Shown here in pieces: positions 21,911 to 31,870 of a stretch of DNA of 64,000 bases. The notes below the pieces were generated by a model, which was given only the letters and a program-made list of their open reading frames with translations, had not been told where the DNA came from and ran no database searches. The DNA is from Jiella flava (GTDB lineage Bacteria > Pseudomonadota > Alphaproteobacteria > Rhizobiales > Rhizobiaceae): NCBI RefSeq assembly GCF_017349315.1, contig NZ_JAFMPP010000016.1, positions 1-64,000 of the forward strand, written 5' to 3'. The first letter of the stretch is position 1. Every line of letters begins with the position of its first letter. A program made the position numbers and the translations under genes.

Positions 21911-22047
21911 TCATTCCTTTTGCGCGTGACGGCTCGCGGGCCGGGCCGCGTGCGCTAGTTTCGAACGTAAACGACGATTTTTGAGCCTTGGGCGTTAACG
22001 CCGTCCGGGCATTGTTATCACCACAGAATTTGACAAAGGGCAGCGCC

Positions 22048-23865
22048 ATGAATGCCGACCGTCGCATCGAAGAGGTTACCGATCGCATCCGCGAGCGCTC
22101 CGCGCCGACCCGTGAGCCGTATCTCGCGCGCATCCGCGCCAAAGGCGCCGAGGGACCGAAGCGCTCGACGCTGACCTGCGGCAATCTCGCTCACGGCTTT
22201 GCCGCCTGCGGCCCCCTGGACAAGGAGCGCCTGTCCGGCGATCGCACGCCCAATCTCGGCATTATCACCGCCTATAACGACATGCTCTCGGCCCATCAGC
22301 CTTTCGAGCGCTTTCCCGAGCTGATCCGGCAGGCTGCCCGTGACGTCGGCGGCACTGCCCAAGTCGCCTCGGGCGTACCGGCCATGTGCGACGGCGTCAC
22401 GCAAGGCCAGACCGGCATGGAGCTGTCGCTGTTTTCCCGCGACGTCATCGCCATGGCCGCTGCCGTCGGCCTTTCCCACGACATGTTCGATGCCGCCGTC
22501 TATCTCGGCGTCTGCGACAAGATCGTGCCGGGACTGGCGATCGCCGCCTTGACCTTCGGCCATCTGCCGGCGATCTTCGTTCCGGCCGGTCCCATGACCA
22601 GCGGTCTGCCCAACGACGAAAAGAGCCGGATCCGCCAGCTTTACGCCGAGGGCAAAGTCGGCCGCGACCAGCTGCTCGAAGCCGAGTCCCAGTCCTATCA
22701 CGGCCCCGGCACCTGTACCTTCTACGGCACGGCGAACTCCAATCAGATGCTGATGGAGATCATGGGCTTGCACACGCCGGGCGCATCCTTCGTCAATCCG
22801 AACACGCCCTTGCGCGACGCCTTGACCAAGGAAGCAACGAAGCGGGCGCTGTCGATCACCGCGCTCGGCAACGAATACACCCCGGCCGGCCTTGTCGTCG
22901 ACGAGCGGGCCGTCGTCAACGGCGTCGTTGGGCTGCATGCGACCGGCGGCTCGACGAATCACACCATGCATCTCGTCGCGATCGCGGCGGCGGCGGGCAT
23001 CCAGCTCACCTGGGAGGACATTTCGGATCTTTCCGACGTCACGCCGCTGCTCGCCCGCGTCTATCCGAATGGCCTTGCCGACGTGAACCATTTCCAGGCC
23101 GCCGGCGGCATGGGCTTTTTGATCCGCGAGTTGCTCGATCGCGGTCTGTTGCACGAGGATGTTCGCACCGCCTGGGGGCGTGGTCTGCGCGCCTATGCGA
23201 TCGAAGCGAAGCTCTCGGCCGATGGCGAGCAGGTGGTCCGCCGCGACGCGCCGCGCAAAAGCGGCGATCCGAAGGTGCTGACCACCGGCGACAAGCCGTT
23301 TTCGACCAATGGCGGTCTGAGAATGCTGCGGGGCAATCTCGGCAAAGCGGTGATCAAGGTCTCGGCGGTCAAGCCGGAGCGGCGGGTGGTCGAGGCCCCG
23401 GCGAAGATCTTTCACGATCAGAACGAATTGAAGGTCGCCTTCGACGCCGGCGAGCTCGATCGCGACTTCATCGCCGTGGTGCGGTTCCAAGGCCCGAAGT
23501 CGAACGGCATGCCGGAGTTGCACAAGCTGACACCGCTGCTCGGCGTGTTGCAGGATCGCGGCCATCAGGTCGCCCTCGTCACCGACGGCCGGATGTCCGG
23601 TGCCTCGGGCAAGGTGCCGGCGGCGATCCACGTCACCCCGGAAGCCAAGAGCGGTGGCCCGATCGCGCGGATAAAGGACGGCGACATGATCCGCCTCGAC
23701 GGCGAGACGGGAACGCTGGAAGTGCTGGTCGACGCCGAGACGCTCGATCAGCGCACGCCGGCGACGCCGGATCTGTCCGCCAACGAGATCGGCCTCGGCC
23801 GCGAACTCTTCGCCGTCTTCCGCGCGGCGGTGGGAGACGCCGAAGCCGGTGCCAGCGTCTTTTAA
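22048..23865 (+). CDS. edd: Phosphogluconate dehydratase
   Basis: A 605-residue IlvD/Edd-family dehydratase converting 6-phosphogluconate to KDPG. Fe-S ligands are in the expected Cys contexts: [24 protein letters not shown] and [11 protein letters not shown], then [20 protein letters not shown]. The terminal substrate region includes [26 protein letters not shown] sits upstream of the ATG at 22048; a longer frame from 21988 gives a non-homologous extension. The 137-bp space after pgl may hold an internal promoter. Without eda nearby, the pathway depends on an aldolase gene elsewhere. Confidence 0.96.
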   Translation: MNADRRIEEVTDRIRERSAPTREPYLARIRAKGAEGPKRSTLTCGNLAHGFAACGPLDKERLSGDRTPNLGIITAYNDMLSAHQPFERFPELIRQAARDVGGTAQVASGVPAMCDGVTQGQTGMELSLFSRDVIAMAAAVGLSHDMFDAAVYLGVCDKIVPGLAIAALTFGHLPAIFVPAGPMTSGLPNDEKSRIRQLYAEGKVGRDQLLEAESQSYHGPGTCTFYGTANSNQMLMEIMGLHTPGASFVNPNTPLRDALTKEATKRALSITALGNEYTPAGLVVDERAVVNGVVGLHATGGSTNHTMHLVAIAAAAGIQLTWEDISDLSDVTPLLARVYPNGLADVNHFQAAGGMGFLIRELLDRGLLHEDVRTAWGRGLRAYAIEAKLSADGEQVVRRDAPRKSGDPKVLTTGDKPFSTNGGLRMLRGNLGKAVIKVSAVKPERRVVEAPAKIFHDQNELKVAFDAGELDRDFIAVVRFQGPKSNGMPELHKLTPLLGVLQDRGHQVALVTDGRMSGASGKVPAAIHVTPEAKSGGPIARIKDGDMIRLDGETGTLEVLVDAETLDQRTPATPDLSANEIGLGRELFAVFRAAVGDAEAGASVF

Positions 23866-23893
23866 GGCGCTGGCAGGCCAGCCCTTTGCCCTC

Positions 23894-23921
23894 TTGCAAT
23901 CGCGGCCCCGGCCGCTACCTT
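23894..23921 (+). promoter_or_regulatory. Candidate promoter of the thi operon
   Basis: TTGCAA at 23894-23899 and TACCTT at 23916-23921 are separated by 16 bp, just upstream of the riboswitch aptamer and 28 bp after the edd stop. Position fits; the match to consensus is moderate. Confidence 0.35.
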
Positions 23922-23932
23922 GCGGCCGTAGC

Positions 23933-24012
23933 TCACACGGGGTGCCGAAGAGGCTGAGAGGCGAGCCGCCGACCCGTCGAACCTGATCCGGATCATGCCG
24001 GCGGAGGGATTG
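23933..24012 (+). ncRNA. TPP riboswitch (THI element)
   Basis: All conserved blocks of the thiamine pyrophosphate aptamer are present in order: ACGGGGTGCC, GGCTGAGA, ACCCGTCGAACCTGATC, and GATCATGCCGGCGGAGGGA. The P3 extension pairs GGCGAGC-type bases between the second and third blocks. TPP binding lowers expression of thiamine genes. Here it precedes a thiamine transporter, so the logic is uptake shut off when TPP is plentiful. No obvious terminator follows, so control is probably translational, though the start codon lies about 35-68 bp further on. Confidence 0.95.
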
Positions 24013-24079
24013 CGGGCGCGGGCGGGTCAGATCCGAGACGCGGCGCATGACATCCGTCGGCGAGATGAAAGTGCCGCCG

Positions 24080-25120
24080 ATGTCTGCCAGCCGATCTGCC
24101 ATTCGCACCGCCCTTGCCGGCGCGCTGGCGTGTCTCACCGCCCTTGTCCTTTCGAGCGCGGCAGCAAGCGCCGCCGACAGCGGCAAGCCGACCCTCACCG
24201 TCTACACCTATGACAGTTTCTCGGCCGATTGGGGCCCAGGGCCGAAGCTGAAGGCGGATTTCGAGGCGACCTGCGACTGCACCCTGGACTTCGTCGGCCT
24301 CGAAGACGGCGTCTCGATCCTCAACCGGCTGAAGCTGGAGGGTCCCTCGACCAAGGCGGATGTCGCCCTTGGGCTGACCACCGATCTCATTCCGGAAGCC
24401 AAGGCGACCGGCCTCTTCGCCAAGAGCGGCGTCGACACCGCGGCGCTGACGGTCCCGACCGGCTTTTCCGATCCGGTCTTCGTCCCCTATGATTATGCCT
24501 ATCTCGCCGTCGTTTACGATACGAAAACCGTGAAGACGCCGCCGAAGAGCCTGGCGGATCTGATTGCCGGCGATCCCGCCCAAAAGCTCGCCATCGAGGA
24601 TCCGCGCACCTCGACGCCGGGCCTCGGCCTGTTGCTCTGGATGAAGGCGGTCTATGGCGATCAGGCGGCTGAGAAGTGGACGGCGCTGAAGCCGCGCATC
24701 CTCACCGTCACCCCGGGCTGGAGCGAGGCCTACGGCCTGTTCACCAAGGGCGAAGTGCCGATGGTGCTGAGCTACACGACCTCGCCCGCCTATCACGAGG
24801 TCGAGGAAAAGACCGATCGCTATCAGGCGGCCGGCTTTGCCGAGGGCCAGTATCTGCAGATCGAGGTCGCCGCCGCGCTGAAGGGCAGCAAGCATCCGGA
24901 GCTGGCGAAAAAGTTCCTCGCCTTTGTGATCAGCCGGAAGGCCCAGGCGATCCTGCCGACCACCAACTGGACGCTGCCGGTGCGCGACGACGTCACGCTG
25001 CCGGACGAATTCTCGCATCTCGTGAAGGTCGACAAGCCGCTGCTGATCGATGCCGACACGGTCGCCAAGAACCGCCGCGCCTGGACCGACGAATGGCTGC
25101 AGGCCGTCGGCGCCCGATGA
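24080..25120 (+). CDS. thiB: Thiamine ABC transporter, periplasmic binding protein
   Basis: About 346 residues with a signal peptide ([20 protein letters not shown], cleavage near ASAAD). The mature protein matches Thi[61 protein letters not shown] and [14 protein letters not shown]. It captures thiamine and its phosphates in the periplasm for ThiPQ. Three in-frame ATGs (24047, 24065, 24080) are possible. I prefer 24080 because it gives a normal signal peptide; no start has a strong ribosome site. The TPP riboswitch directly upstream confirms the substrate. Confidence 0.93.
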   Translation: MSASRSAIRTALAGALACLTALVLSSAAASAADSGKPTLTVYTYDSFSADWGPGPKLKADFEATCDCTLDFVGLEDGVSILNRLKLEGPSTKADVALGLTTDLIPEAKATGLFAKSGVDTAALTVPTGFSDPVFVPYDYAYLAVVYDTKTVKTPPKSLADLIAGDPAQKLAIEDPRTSTPGLGLLLWMKAVYGDQAAEKWTALKPRILTVTPGWSEAYGLFTKGEVPMVLSYTTSPAYHEVEEKTDRYQAAGFAEGQYLQIEVAAALKGSKHPELAKKFLAFVISRKAQAILPTTNWTLPVRDDVTLPDEFSHLVKVDKPLLIDADTVAKNRRAWTDEWLQAVGAR

Positions 25121-25180
25121 TCGCGGAGCGAGGGCGGCCGACGGCGATCCGCGCCGTCAACCCTGCGGCGCGATGATTTG

Positions 25181-26806
25181 ATGACCACCCGCACCGACCG
25201 CCGCATCCGGATCGGCCTCGGCATCGCCGCCGCGCTTCTCGCCCTTGGCTTTCTCATCGGCGGCGTCGCGGCGCTGTCGACGGTCGGCGGCGCGGTACCG
25301 GATCTCGCGGCGCTTCTCCACGATCCCTACATCCGCGCGATCCTCGGCTTCACCCTGCTGCAGGCAGGCCTGTCGACCGCGCTGTCGATCATCCTCGCGA
25401 TCCCCTTTTCGCTCGCCCTGCATCGCAGCCGAATTTCGGGCAAGCGGCTGATCATGCGGCTGTTCCTGCTGCCGCAGGCGCTGCCGGTGCTGGTCGGCGC
25501 GCTGGCGGTGATCACCATCTGGGGCCAAAACGGCCTCGTCTCGCGCGGCCTGGCCGCCCTCGGCCTGCCGCGCCTCGACGTCTACGGCCTGACCGGCATC
25601 CTGATCGCCCACGTGTTCTTCAACATGCCTCTTGCCGCCCGGCTGGTCGTCGCCGGGCTCGACCGGGTGCCGGCGGAAAGCTGGAAGCTCGCCGGCCAGC
25701 TGGCGCTTTCGCCGCTCGCCGTCTTCCGGCTGATCGAATGGCCGGCGCTGCGGCGGGTTCTGCCGGGCGCCGCGGCGCTGATCTTCATGCTTTGCATTAC
25801 CAGCTTCACCATCGTCCTGGTGCTCGGCGGCGGACCGGCCGCCACGACGCTGGAAATCGCGGTCTATCAGGCCCTGCGCTACGACTTCGATCCGGGCCGG
25901 GCGATCGGCCTGTCGGTGATCCAGATCGCGCTGACAACTCTCGTCCTCATCGCCGCGCTCCGGCTCGGCCGGGATCCGATGGGCGGTTTCGGCTTCGGCG
26001 CCAAGGCGCGACGCTTCGATTCGCCGAGCCCGACGCGCGCCGCGCTGGACGGGCTAATCGTCGTGATCGGCACGCTGTTTGTCGCCAGCCCCTTCGTCGC
26101 CATTCTCGTCTCCGGGCTCGCCGCCGATCTTGCACGGCTTGTCACCGAAGTCGCGGTCCGGCGAGCGGCACTGACGAGCCTTGCGGTTTCGCTCGCCGCC
26201 GCCACGCTGTCGCTTGTCGTTTCCATCCTCGTCCTGATGGCGATCGAGGCGCTGCGACCGGCGGGACGGGACAGTGCCGGCCGCCGTGCCACCCGGATCG
26301 GCCTTGAAACCGCGACCAGTCTCGTGCTCGTCGTCTCGCCGGTGATCATCGGCGCCGGCTGGTTTCTGCTGCTGCGCCAGGTGACCAACGTGCTCGCCGC
26401 CGCGCCTTATGTCGTGGTGGCGATCAATGCCGTCATGGCGATGCCGTTCATCGTGCGGATCGTCGGCCCGGCGCTGGCGGAAGCCCAGACGCACAATGGC
26501 CGGTTGGCCGAAAGCCTCGGCCTCACCGGACTGGCGCGGCTCGCCTTCGTCGACTTTCCAGCGATGCGTCAGCCCCTGGCGCTTGCCTTCGCCTTTGCCG
26601 CCGCCCTCTCCTTTGGCGATCTCGGCGCGATCGCGCTGTTCGGCTCGAACGATTTTTCCACCCTGCCCTATCTGCTGCTGCAGCGCATGGGCAGCTACCG
26701 CACCGCCGATGCGGCCGGCCTGGCGCTCATTCTCGGCGCGATCACCGTCGCCCTCATGGCGACCGTCGAGCGCGGCTTCACCGGCTCTCGGGAGAGGACA
26801 GCGTGA
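25181..26806 (+). CDS. thiP: Thiamine ABC transporter, permease
   Basis: A 541-residue protein made of two fused permease domains, the known ThiP arrangement, with about 12 hydrophobic segments. Each half contains an EAA loop contacting ThiQ: about 163-185 (PAESWKLAGQLALSPLAVF) and about 448-468 (NGRLAESLGLTGLARLAFV). It forms the thiamine channel in the inner membrane. The ATG at 25181 is 60 bp after thiB. The 3' end overlaps thiQ by 4 bp (GTGA). Confidence 0.93.
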   Translation: MTTRTDRRIRIGLGIAAALLALGFLIGGVAALSTVGGAVPDLAALLHDPYIRAILGFTLLQAGLSTALSIILAIPFSLALHRSRISGKRLIMRLFLLPQALPVLVGALAVITIWGQNGLVSRGLAALGLPRLDVYGLTGILIAHVFFNMPLAARLVVAGLDRVPAESWKLAGQLALSPLAVFRLIEWPALRRVLPGAAALIFMLCITSFTIVLVLGGGPAATTLEIAVYQALRYDFDPGRAIGLSVIQIALTTLVLIAALRLGRDPMGGFGFGAKARRFDSPSPTRAALDGLIVVIGTLFVASPFVAILVSGLAADLARLVTEVAVRRAALTSLAVSLAAATLSLVVSILVLMAIEALRPAGRDSAGRRATRIGLETATSLVLVVSPVIIGAGWFLLLRQVTNVLAAAPYVVVAINAVMAMPFIVRIVGPALAEAQTHNGRLAESLGLTGLARLAFVDFPAMRQPLALAFAFAAALSFGDLGAIALFGSNDFSTLPYLLLQRMGSYRTADAAGLALILGAITVALMATVERGFTGSRERTA

Positions 26807-27558
26807 CCCAAACCAACGCTGCCTTCGCACCGGATGCCCTGGTGGTCGACGGAGTCGAATTCGCCCATGGCGGCACGGCAATGCACTTCGATCTGACGGT
26901 CAAGGCCGGCGAATGGCTGGCCTTGATCGGGCCAAGCGGCGCCGGGAAATCGACGCTGCTCGATCTTGCTGCCGGGTTTCTGGCGCCCGAACGCGGCCGC
27001 ATCCTTATTGCCGGCATCGACGTGACCGCGCTCTCTCCGGCCGAGCGGCCATTGTCGATGGTGTTTCAGGACAACAATCTGTTCGCCCATCTCGACGCCT
27101 TCCGCAACGTCGCACTTGGCATCACGCCCCGCTTGCGGGTCTCCCGCGAGCAGCGCCGCGCGGTGGAGGCGGCGCTTGCCGCTGTTGGCCTGGAAGGCTA
27201 CGCCGCCCGCCTCCCCCGCCAGATGTCCGGCGGCGAACGCCAACGCGTCGCGCTCGCTAGAGCCTTCCTGCGCGAGCGTCCGTTGATTTTGCTCGACGAA
27301 CCCTTTGCCGCCCTCGGCCCGGCACTGCGTTCCGACATGCTTGATCTTTTGGCGGCGCTGCGGCAGCGAAACGGCGCGCAGCCGGCGACGGTGGTGATGG
27401 TCACCCATCACCCGGAGGATGCCACTGCCAATGCCGATCGTGTGGCCTATCTGGAAGCCGGCAGCATCGCGGCGATCGGCCCGACAACGGCCATGCTTTC
27501 CGGAGCGGCTGATCCGCGAATCTCACATTATCTTGGCATGCGGACAAAAAATGTGTGA
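26803..27558 (+). CDS. thiQ: Thiamine ABC transporter, ATP-binding protein
   Basis: A 251-residue ABC ATPase starting at a GTG inside the thiP stop. Walker A is GPSGAGKST, the Q-loop FQDNNLF, the signature MSGGERQRVALARA, Walker B LILLDEPFAALG, and the H-loop VTHHPED. It powers thiamine import with ThiBP. The last gene of the riboswitch operon; no terminator is obvious in the 183 bp before the next gene. Confidence 0.94.
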   Translation: MTQTNAAFAPDALVVDGVEFAHGGTAMHFDLTVKAGEWLALIGPSGAGKSTLLDLAAGFLAPERGRILIAGIDVTALSPAERPLSMVFQDNNLFAHLDAFRNVALGITPRLRVSREQRRAVEAALAAVGLEGYAARLPRQMSGGERQRVALARAFLRERPLILLDEPFAALGPALRSDMLDLLAALRQRNGAQPATVVMVTHHPEDATANADRVAYLEAGSIAAIGPTTAMLSGAADPRISHYLGMRTKNV

Positions 27559-27741
27559 CGCATTTCCGGCGAAATTCATGTTTACTGGCGATTGGAGGGA
27601 TTGGAGGGGGTCCGTTTCCTCAGAAGCATCGGCTTTGTTGTCTGCTCGGCATTCCATGACAGACATCAATTGGTGTATTCGTAACTTTGCAGCGGCAAAT
27701 TGACAGTCGCGGTCAGGACGGGTGGGGCGTCAATCGCGTCG

Positions 27742-29277
27742 ATGGCATCAGCTCTGGGCACTTCAAAATCGCAGTCGGGATTGCGGTGGTCGTTGCGCGG
27801 CGTGGCCTTGGCCGCACTGACGATGGCCAGTGGCTGCACGACGATCAGCGCCGGGCTCGACAGTCTTTCGGCCGACGCCCAGTCGAACAGCATCCAGACG
27901 AATTACGCCTCGACGCGTCAGCCGATTACCTTCGAGACGGCGCAGGCTGACGACCCGCAGTCGGTGATTGGCAAGAGCCAGCATCCCAAAATCCTCGCGG
28001 CCTATGGCGGCGCCTATTCCGACCCGAAGCTGGAGCAGACCATCGCCGGCATCGTCGGCAAGCTGGCGGCCGCGACCGACGATCCGAACCGCGCTTACCG
28101 CATCACCATTCTCAACTCGCCGAACATCAATGCCTTTGCATTGCCTGGCGGCTACATCTACGTCACCCGCGGCCTATTGGCGCTCGCCAATGATTCGTCA
28201 GAAGTGGCCGCGGTGATCGGCCACGAGATGGGTCACATCACCGCCAATCACGGCATTCAGCGCCAGCAGCGCGAACAGGCGGCAGAGCTCGCGAGCCGTG
28301 TCGTCTCCGAAGTTCTGGACAACGAATCCGCCGGCCAAATCGCCCTTGCCAAGGGCAAACTGAACCTCGCCCGCTTCTCCCGCGAGCAGGAGTTCCAGGC
28401 CGACAATCTCGGCATCCATCACATCGCCCGCGCCGGCTACGATCCGTTTGCCGCCGAGCGTTTCCTGCAGGCGATGGATGCCTATTCGCGGATGCGCAAC
28501 GCCTTTCAGGCGAAAAATCCCAATCTCGACTTCCTTGCGACCCATCCCTCGGCGCCCGAACGCATCAAGCGCGCCGACAAGATTGCCCACGCGCTGAGCG
28601 CAAGCTCCCCCGGCGTGCGCGACCGTGATCGCTATCTCGCCGGCATCGACGGCATGCTGTTCGGCGACTCGGCGGTCGAGGGCTATGTGCGCGGCCGCAC
28701 CTTCCTGCATCCGGGCCTCGGAATCGCCTTCACCGTGCCCGAGGGCTTTTCCCTCGACAACACCGCCGAGGCGGTGCTCGCGACCGGCCCCGGCGACACG
28801 GCGATCCGCTTCGACGGCGTTGCCCTGCCGGAGAACCGCAGCCTGGTCGACTACGTCAAGTCCGGTTGGATCGGCGGGCTTGAGCCGAACAGCGTGCGCG
28901 AAAAGCGCATTCATGGCCTGGAAGCGGTCTCGGCCACGGCCCGCGGCGGCGATTACACCTTCGACGTGACGGTCATCCGTCTCGGTGGGCAGGTCTATCG
29001 TTTCCTGACGGCGGTCCCGAGCACCTCGACCCTCGACGCCAATGCGATGGCCGCATCGGTCGCCGACAGCTTCCATCAGCTGTCCACGGAAGAGCAGGCG
29101 GCGCTGAAGCCGCTGCGCATTCGCATCGTTCAGGCCCGGCCCGGCGACACCACCGAGACGATTTCGGCGAAGATGATTGGGATCGAGAATAAGGAAGATA
29201 TGTTCCGGCTGCTCAACGAACTGGGACCGGACGACGCGGTCAAGGCCGGCGAACGCTATAAGATTGTTGCGGAGTAG
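27742..29277 (+). CDS. M48-family metalloprotease, putative lipoprotein
   Basis: A 511-residue protein. The N-terminal hydrophobic stretch ends in a lipobox-like TMASGC (about residues 27-32), so it is probably anchored in the outer membrane or periplasm. The zinc site is HEMGH (first His at residue 161) with the downstream third-ligand Glu in SREQEFQADNLGIHH. After the peptidase domain a beta-rich region (about 310-460) and a LysM-like C-terminus (VQARPGDTTETISAKMIGI) follow. It resembles BepA/LoiP-type envelope quality-control peptidases. The ATG at 27742 is preferred over a TTG at 27700, which gives an unusually long leader. Monocistronic. Confidence 0.9.
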   Translation: MASALGTSKSQSGLRWSLRGVALAALTMASGCTTISAGLDSLSADAQSNSIQTNYASTRQPITFETAQADDPQSVIGKSQHPKILAAYGGAYSDPKLEQTIAGIVGKLAAATDDPNRAYRITILNSPNINAFALPGGYIYVTRGLLALANDSSEVAAVIGHEMGHITANHGIQRQQREQAAELASRVVSEVLDNESAGQIALAKGKLNLARFSREQEFQADNLGIHHIARAGYDPFAAERFLQAMDAYSRMRNAFQAKNPNLDFLATHPSAPERIKRADKIAHALSASSPGVRDRDRYLAGIDGMLFGDSAVEGYVRGRTFLHPGLGIAFTVPEGFSLDNTAEAVLATGPGDTAIRFDGVALPENRSLVDYVKSGWIGGLEPNSVREKRIHGLEAVSATARGGDYTFDVTVIRLGGQVYRFLTAVPSTSTLDANAMAASVADSFHQLSTEEQAALKPLRIRIVQARPGDTTETISAKMIGIENKEDMFRLLNELGPDDAVKAGERYKIVAE

Positions 29278-29431
29278 GCCGGCGACGCAATCGCTCGACG
29301 GTATTCCACCACTGGATGCGACGCGTTTTCGCCGCAAATCTCGGCTTCGGTCCTTGCCGTGCTCGCTTCTGGGCCTGAGCCACCGATTGCTCTGCTCCCC
29401 GCAACCTCCCGCTAGGCCGTTATCCGTCTCC

Positions 29432-30568
29432 ATGCCCGCCCAATGCACGCCATTCGCCGCTTCGGCATCCCGCCGCTCCTGGCGGCTGATCATCTCGCTC
29501 GCCGCAACGCTTGTCAGCGCGCCGCTTTTGGCCGCAAGCCCCGCGGCCGCGACACCCGCCCTCGTCGTTGACATGGGGACGCAGGACGTCCTTTACGCCG
29601 ATGATGCGGGTCACCCCTGGTATCCGGCCTCGACCACCAAGCTGATGACCGCTCTCGTCACCTTCGAGGCGCTGCAGAAGGGCGAGGTGACGCTGGACAC
29701 GCCGGTGGTGATGTCGCCGCTGGCGATGAAGCAGAAGTCGCTGCACGCCGGCCTCAAGATTGGCCGCGCGATGCGGCTCGAAGACGCGCTTTATGCCGCC
29801 TTCGCGGCATCGGCCAACGACGTCGCGATCGCGCTGTCGCAGGCGGTCGCCGGCAGCGAAGCGAAATTCGTCGAGCGGATGAACCTAGAAGCCCGTCGCC
29901 TCGGACTGACGGCGACGCATTTTGCCAATGCCAACGGCCTGTTTGATCCGTCCCAACACGTCTCGGCGCGGGATCTCGCGATTCTTGCGAACACGGTCTA
30001 TCAGCGCTTTCCGCAATATCACCCGATCTTCGCGACGGCGCGCGTCATCGTCGACGGGAAGGCGGTCGATTCCTTCAACGACTTACTCACCCGCTTTCCC
30101 GGCGCGGTCGGCATGAAAACCGGCTTTCTCTGCGCCTCGGGCCGCAATTTCGTCGGCATCGCGCAGCGCGGCGGGCGCCGGGTCATGGTCGTGCTGCTTG
30201 GCGCGACGACCGAACGCGAGCGCGCCGAACGCGCGGCGAAGTTCCTGACCGATGCCTTTTCGGGGGCCTTGAAGCCCACCGGCGAAAAGCTGGAGCAATT
30301 GGGGAACAATCTCACCGAACAGCCGGAGGATCTGCGGGTCAAGCTCTGCACCAAATCGGCGGATGCCTATGAAGCGAAACGCGACGCGCTCTACCCCTGG
30401 GGCCTGCCCGGCCATGAGAGCTATCTGAGCGCCGCGACGACGCCGACGACCCACACCATCAAGACCTGGGAGGCCCCGCTGCCGAAGCAAGCGGAAGATC
30501 CGGCGAAGGCACCTGCGGCGGCAACGGCGGGAAACGTGGCCATACCGACGCCACGTCCCGCCCATTGA
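29432..30568 (+). CDS. D-alanyl-D-alanine carboxypeptidase (DacF-type)
   Basis: A 378-residue peptidase S11 protein with an N-terminal signal segment (WRLIISLAATLVSAPLLAAS). The active-site triad is complete: SxxK in YPASTTKLMTAL, SxN in AFAASANDVAIAL, and KTG in GAVGMKTGFLC. It trims the terminal D-Ala of peptidoglycan stem peptides in the periplasm and is tethered loosely to the membrane in relatives. The C-terminal 90 residues are Ala/Pro/Thr-rich and end TPRPAH, without a clear amphipathic anchor. The ATG at 29432 gives a sensible signal peptide; earlier codons in the frame overlap the preceding gene. A strong terminator follows 32 bp after the stop. Confidence 0.92.
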   Translation: MPAQCTPFAASASRRSWRLIISLAATLVSAPLLAASPAAATPALVVDMGTQDVLYADDAGHPWYPASTTKLMTALVTFEALQKGEVTLDTPVVMSPLAMKQKSLHAGLKIGRAMRLEDALYAAFAASANDVAIALSQAVAGSEAKFVERMNLEARRLGLTATHFANANGLFDPSQHVSARDLAILANTVYQRFPQYHPIFATARVIVDGKAVDSFNDLLTRFPGAVGMKTGFLCASGRNFVGIAQRGGRRVMVVLLGATTERERAERAAKFLTDAFSGALKPTGEKLEQLGNNLTEQPEDLRVKLCTKSADAYEAKRDALYPWGLPGHESYLSAATTPTTHTIKTWEAPLPKQAEDPAKAPAAATAGNVAIPTPRPAH

Positions 30569-30600
30569 GGCGCTCAAACGCCTGCTGACTCCGATAAACG

Positions 30601-30634
30601 AAAAAAGGGCGTTCGGTCACGAACGCCCTTTTTT
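30601..30634. terminator. Bidirectional intrinsic terminator
   Basis: A perfect 15-bp stem AAAAAAGGGCGTTCG / CGAACGCCCTTTTTT with loop GTCA. T runs on both strands allow it to end the plus-strand carboxypeptidase transcript and the minus-strand rpoH transcript, whose genes converge here. Confidence 0.95.
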
Positions 30635-30746
30635 CTCTAACAAGTCGACATTTCATAATTCGAACGGCAACGGAGTACGGCCAAGCCGAACGACTGGGTC
30701 AGCCATCGCCTCGGTCGCAGGCTGAGACCGATCGGATCGCCGTCGC

Positions 30747-31613
30747 TCAGCTCACGTAAGCGGCGCGATCGCCGTTGGTCTCAAGCAGCGCCACGCGCAG
30801 CTTTTCCAGCGCACGGGTCTCGATCTGGCGCACGCGCTCCTTGGAAATGCCGAGCTTTAGGCCCAGCGCCTCCAGCGTCGCGCCATCGTCCTGCAGACGC
30901 CGCTCGCGGATGATCTTCAACTCGCGCTCAGAGAGCACGCCAAGGGCGCTGTTCAGCCAAGTCACCCGACGCTCGTCATCGATCGAGCTGGAGACGATGT
31001 CATCCGGCAGCGGCGCATCGGACACCAGAAAGTCCTGGCGGTCGGCGCTACCCGACTCGTCTTCGATCAACGGTGCGTTGAGGGAGGAATCGGGGCCAGA
31101 AAGGCGCGAATCCATCAACGCCACGTCGCCCTCGGAGACTTTCAGAGCGGTGGCGATCTCGCGATACATATCGGTGCTGGAGAGGCTCTCGGAACCTTGG
31201 CTCAGCCGGGCGCGCAGCCGACGAAGATTGAAGAACAGTGCTTTTTGCGCCGAAGACGTTCCGCCGCGCACGATCGACCAGTTGCGCAGGATATAGTCTT
31301 GGATCGAGGCCCGGATCCACCAGGTGGCGTAGGTCGAGAAGCGCACCTCCCGCTCCGGCTCAAAGCGCGCGGCGGCTTCCAGCAGACCGACATGGCCCTC
31401 CTGAATCAAGTCGCTCATCGGCAGGCCGAAGTGACGGAATTTCGAAGCCATCGAAATCACCAGACGCATATGGGCCGAGGTGATCTTATGAAGGGCCTCT
31501 TGATCACCCTGTTCCTTCCACCGAACCGCCAGTTCGTATTCTTCCTCCCGCTGGAGATAAGGGGCGGCCATGGCAGCGCGGATCATGGTGCGACGAGCAG
31601 ACTGTGACTTCAT
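30747..31613 (-). CDS. rpoH: RNA polymerase sigma-32-type factor (RpoH)
   Basis: A 288-residue sigma-70-family protein. Region 2 is seen as HMRLVISMASKFRHFGLPMS, DLIQEGHVGLLEAAARFEP and RFSTYATWWIRASIQDYILR. The RpoH box is QKALFFNLRR. Region 4 ends LGISKERVRQIETRALEKLR. It directs transcription of heat-shock or stress genes. GGAGGG lies 4-9 bp before the ATG at 31613; the frame continues upstream without homology. Rhizobia carry more than one RpoH, and the stress-type promoter upstream (31688-31712) favours an RpoH2-like role. It is the last of a minus-strand series from glyQ, but a terminator after carD separates it. Confidence 0.94.
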   Translation of the reverse strand: MKSQSARRTMIRAAMAAPYLQREEEYELAVRWKEQGDQEALHKITSAHMRLVISMASKFRHFGLPMSDLIQEGHVGLLEAAARFEPEREVRFSTYATWWIRASIQDYILRNWSIVRGGTSSAQKALFFNLRRLRARLSQGSESLSSTDMYREIATALKVSEGDVALMDSRLSGPDSSLNAPLIEDESGSADRQDFLVSDAPLPDDIVSSSIDDERRVTWLNSALGVLSERELKIIRERRLQDDGATLEALGLKLGISKERVRQIETRALEKLRVALLETNGDRAAYVS

Positions 31614-31687
31614 AGGACCCTCCGGTCGATCAGAACGGCTTTTGGTGCCTCTGGCGTGCGCGTAACACACGCTCCGGGTTCTTCGAG

Positions 31688-31712
31688 AACGCAGCGCGAG
31701 CGCAAACGTTCC
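31688..31712 (-). promoter_or_regulatory. Candidate EcfG (general stress sigma) promoter of rpoH
   Basis: On the minus strand GGAAC, 16 bp, then CGTT, an exact fit to the alphaproteobacterial general-stress consensus GGAAC-N16/17-CGTT. It lies about 75 bp upstream of the rpoH start codon. Sinorhizobium rpoH2 is known to be driven by such a sigma factor, so the position makes sense. Confidence 0.65.
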
Positions 31713-31742
31713 CAAAAGGGCAAACTTTTTGGCCATAGGTAG

Positions 31743-31768
31743 GGGAGGGCAGAAAAAGACAAGCGTTT
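31743..31768 (-). promoter_or_regulatory. Weak heat-shock-like promoter candidate further upstream of rpoH
   Basis: On the minus strand CTTG followed by about 17 bp and CTACCT resembles an RpoH-type -35/-10 arrangement. The -10 match is poor, so this is only a secondary candidate. Confidence 0.2.
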
Positions 31769-31814
31769 CATGGTGATAACGCTTTCTTCGAATTTTGTAA
31801 CACTGCCCGACGGC

Positions 31815-31849
31815 AAAAAAAAGACCGGCCATTCGAAAAATGGCCGGTC
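31815..31849 (-). terminator. Intrinsic terminator downstream of carD
   Basis: On the minus strand the arms GACCGGCCA and TGGCCGGTC flank a 9-base A/T-rich loop and are followed by eight Ts. It lies 189 bp after the carD stop and upstream of rpoH, so it separates the two transcripts. Confidence 0.88.
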
Positions 31850-31870
31850 CTTGATTTTCAGATCGCGACC

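Noticed and set aside
22018-24198. A 726-codon minus-strand frame over edd, the riboswitch and the thiB start
   Set aside because: It runs across a riboswitch and two genes with clear opposite-strand evidence.
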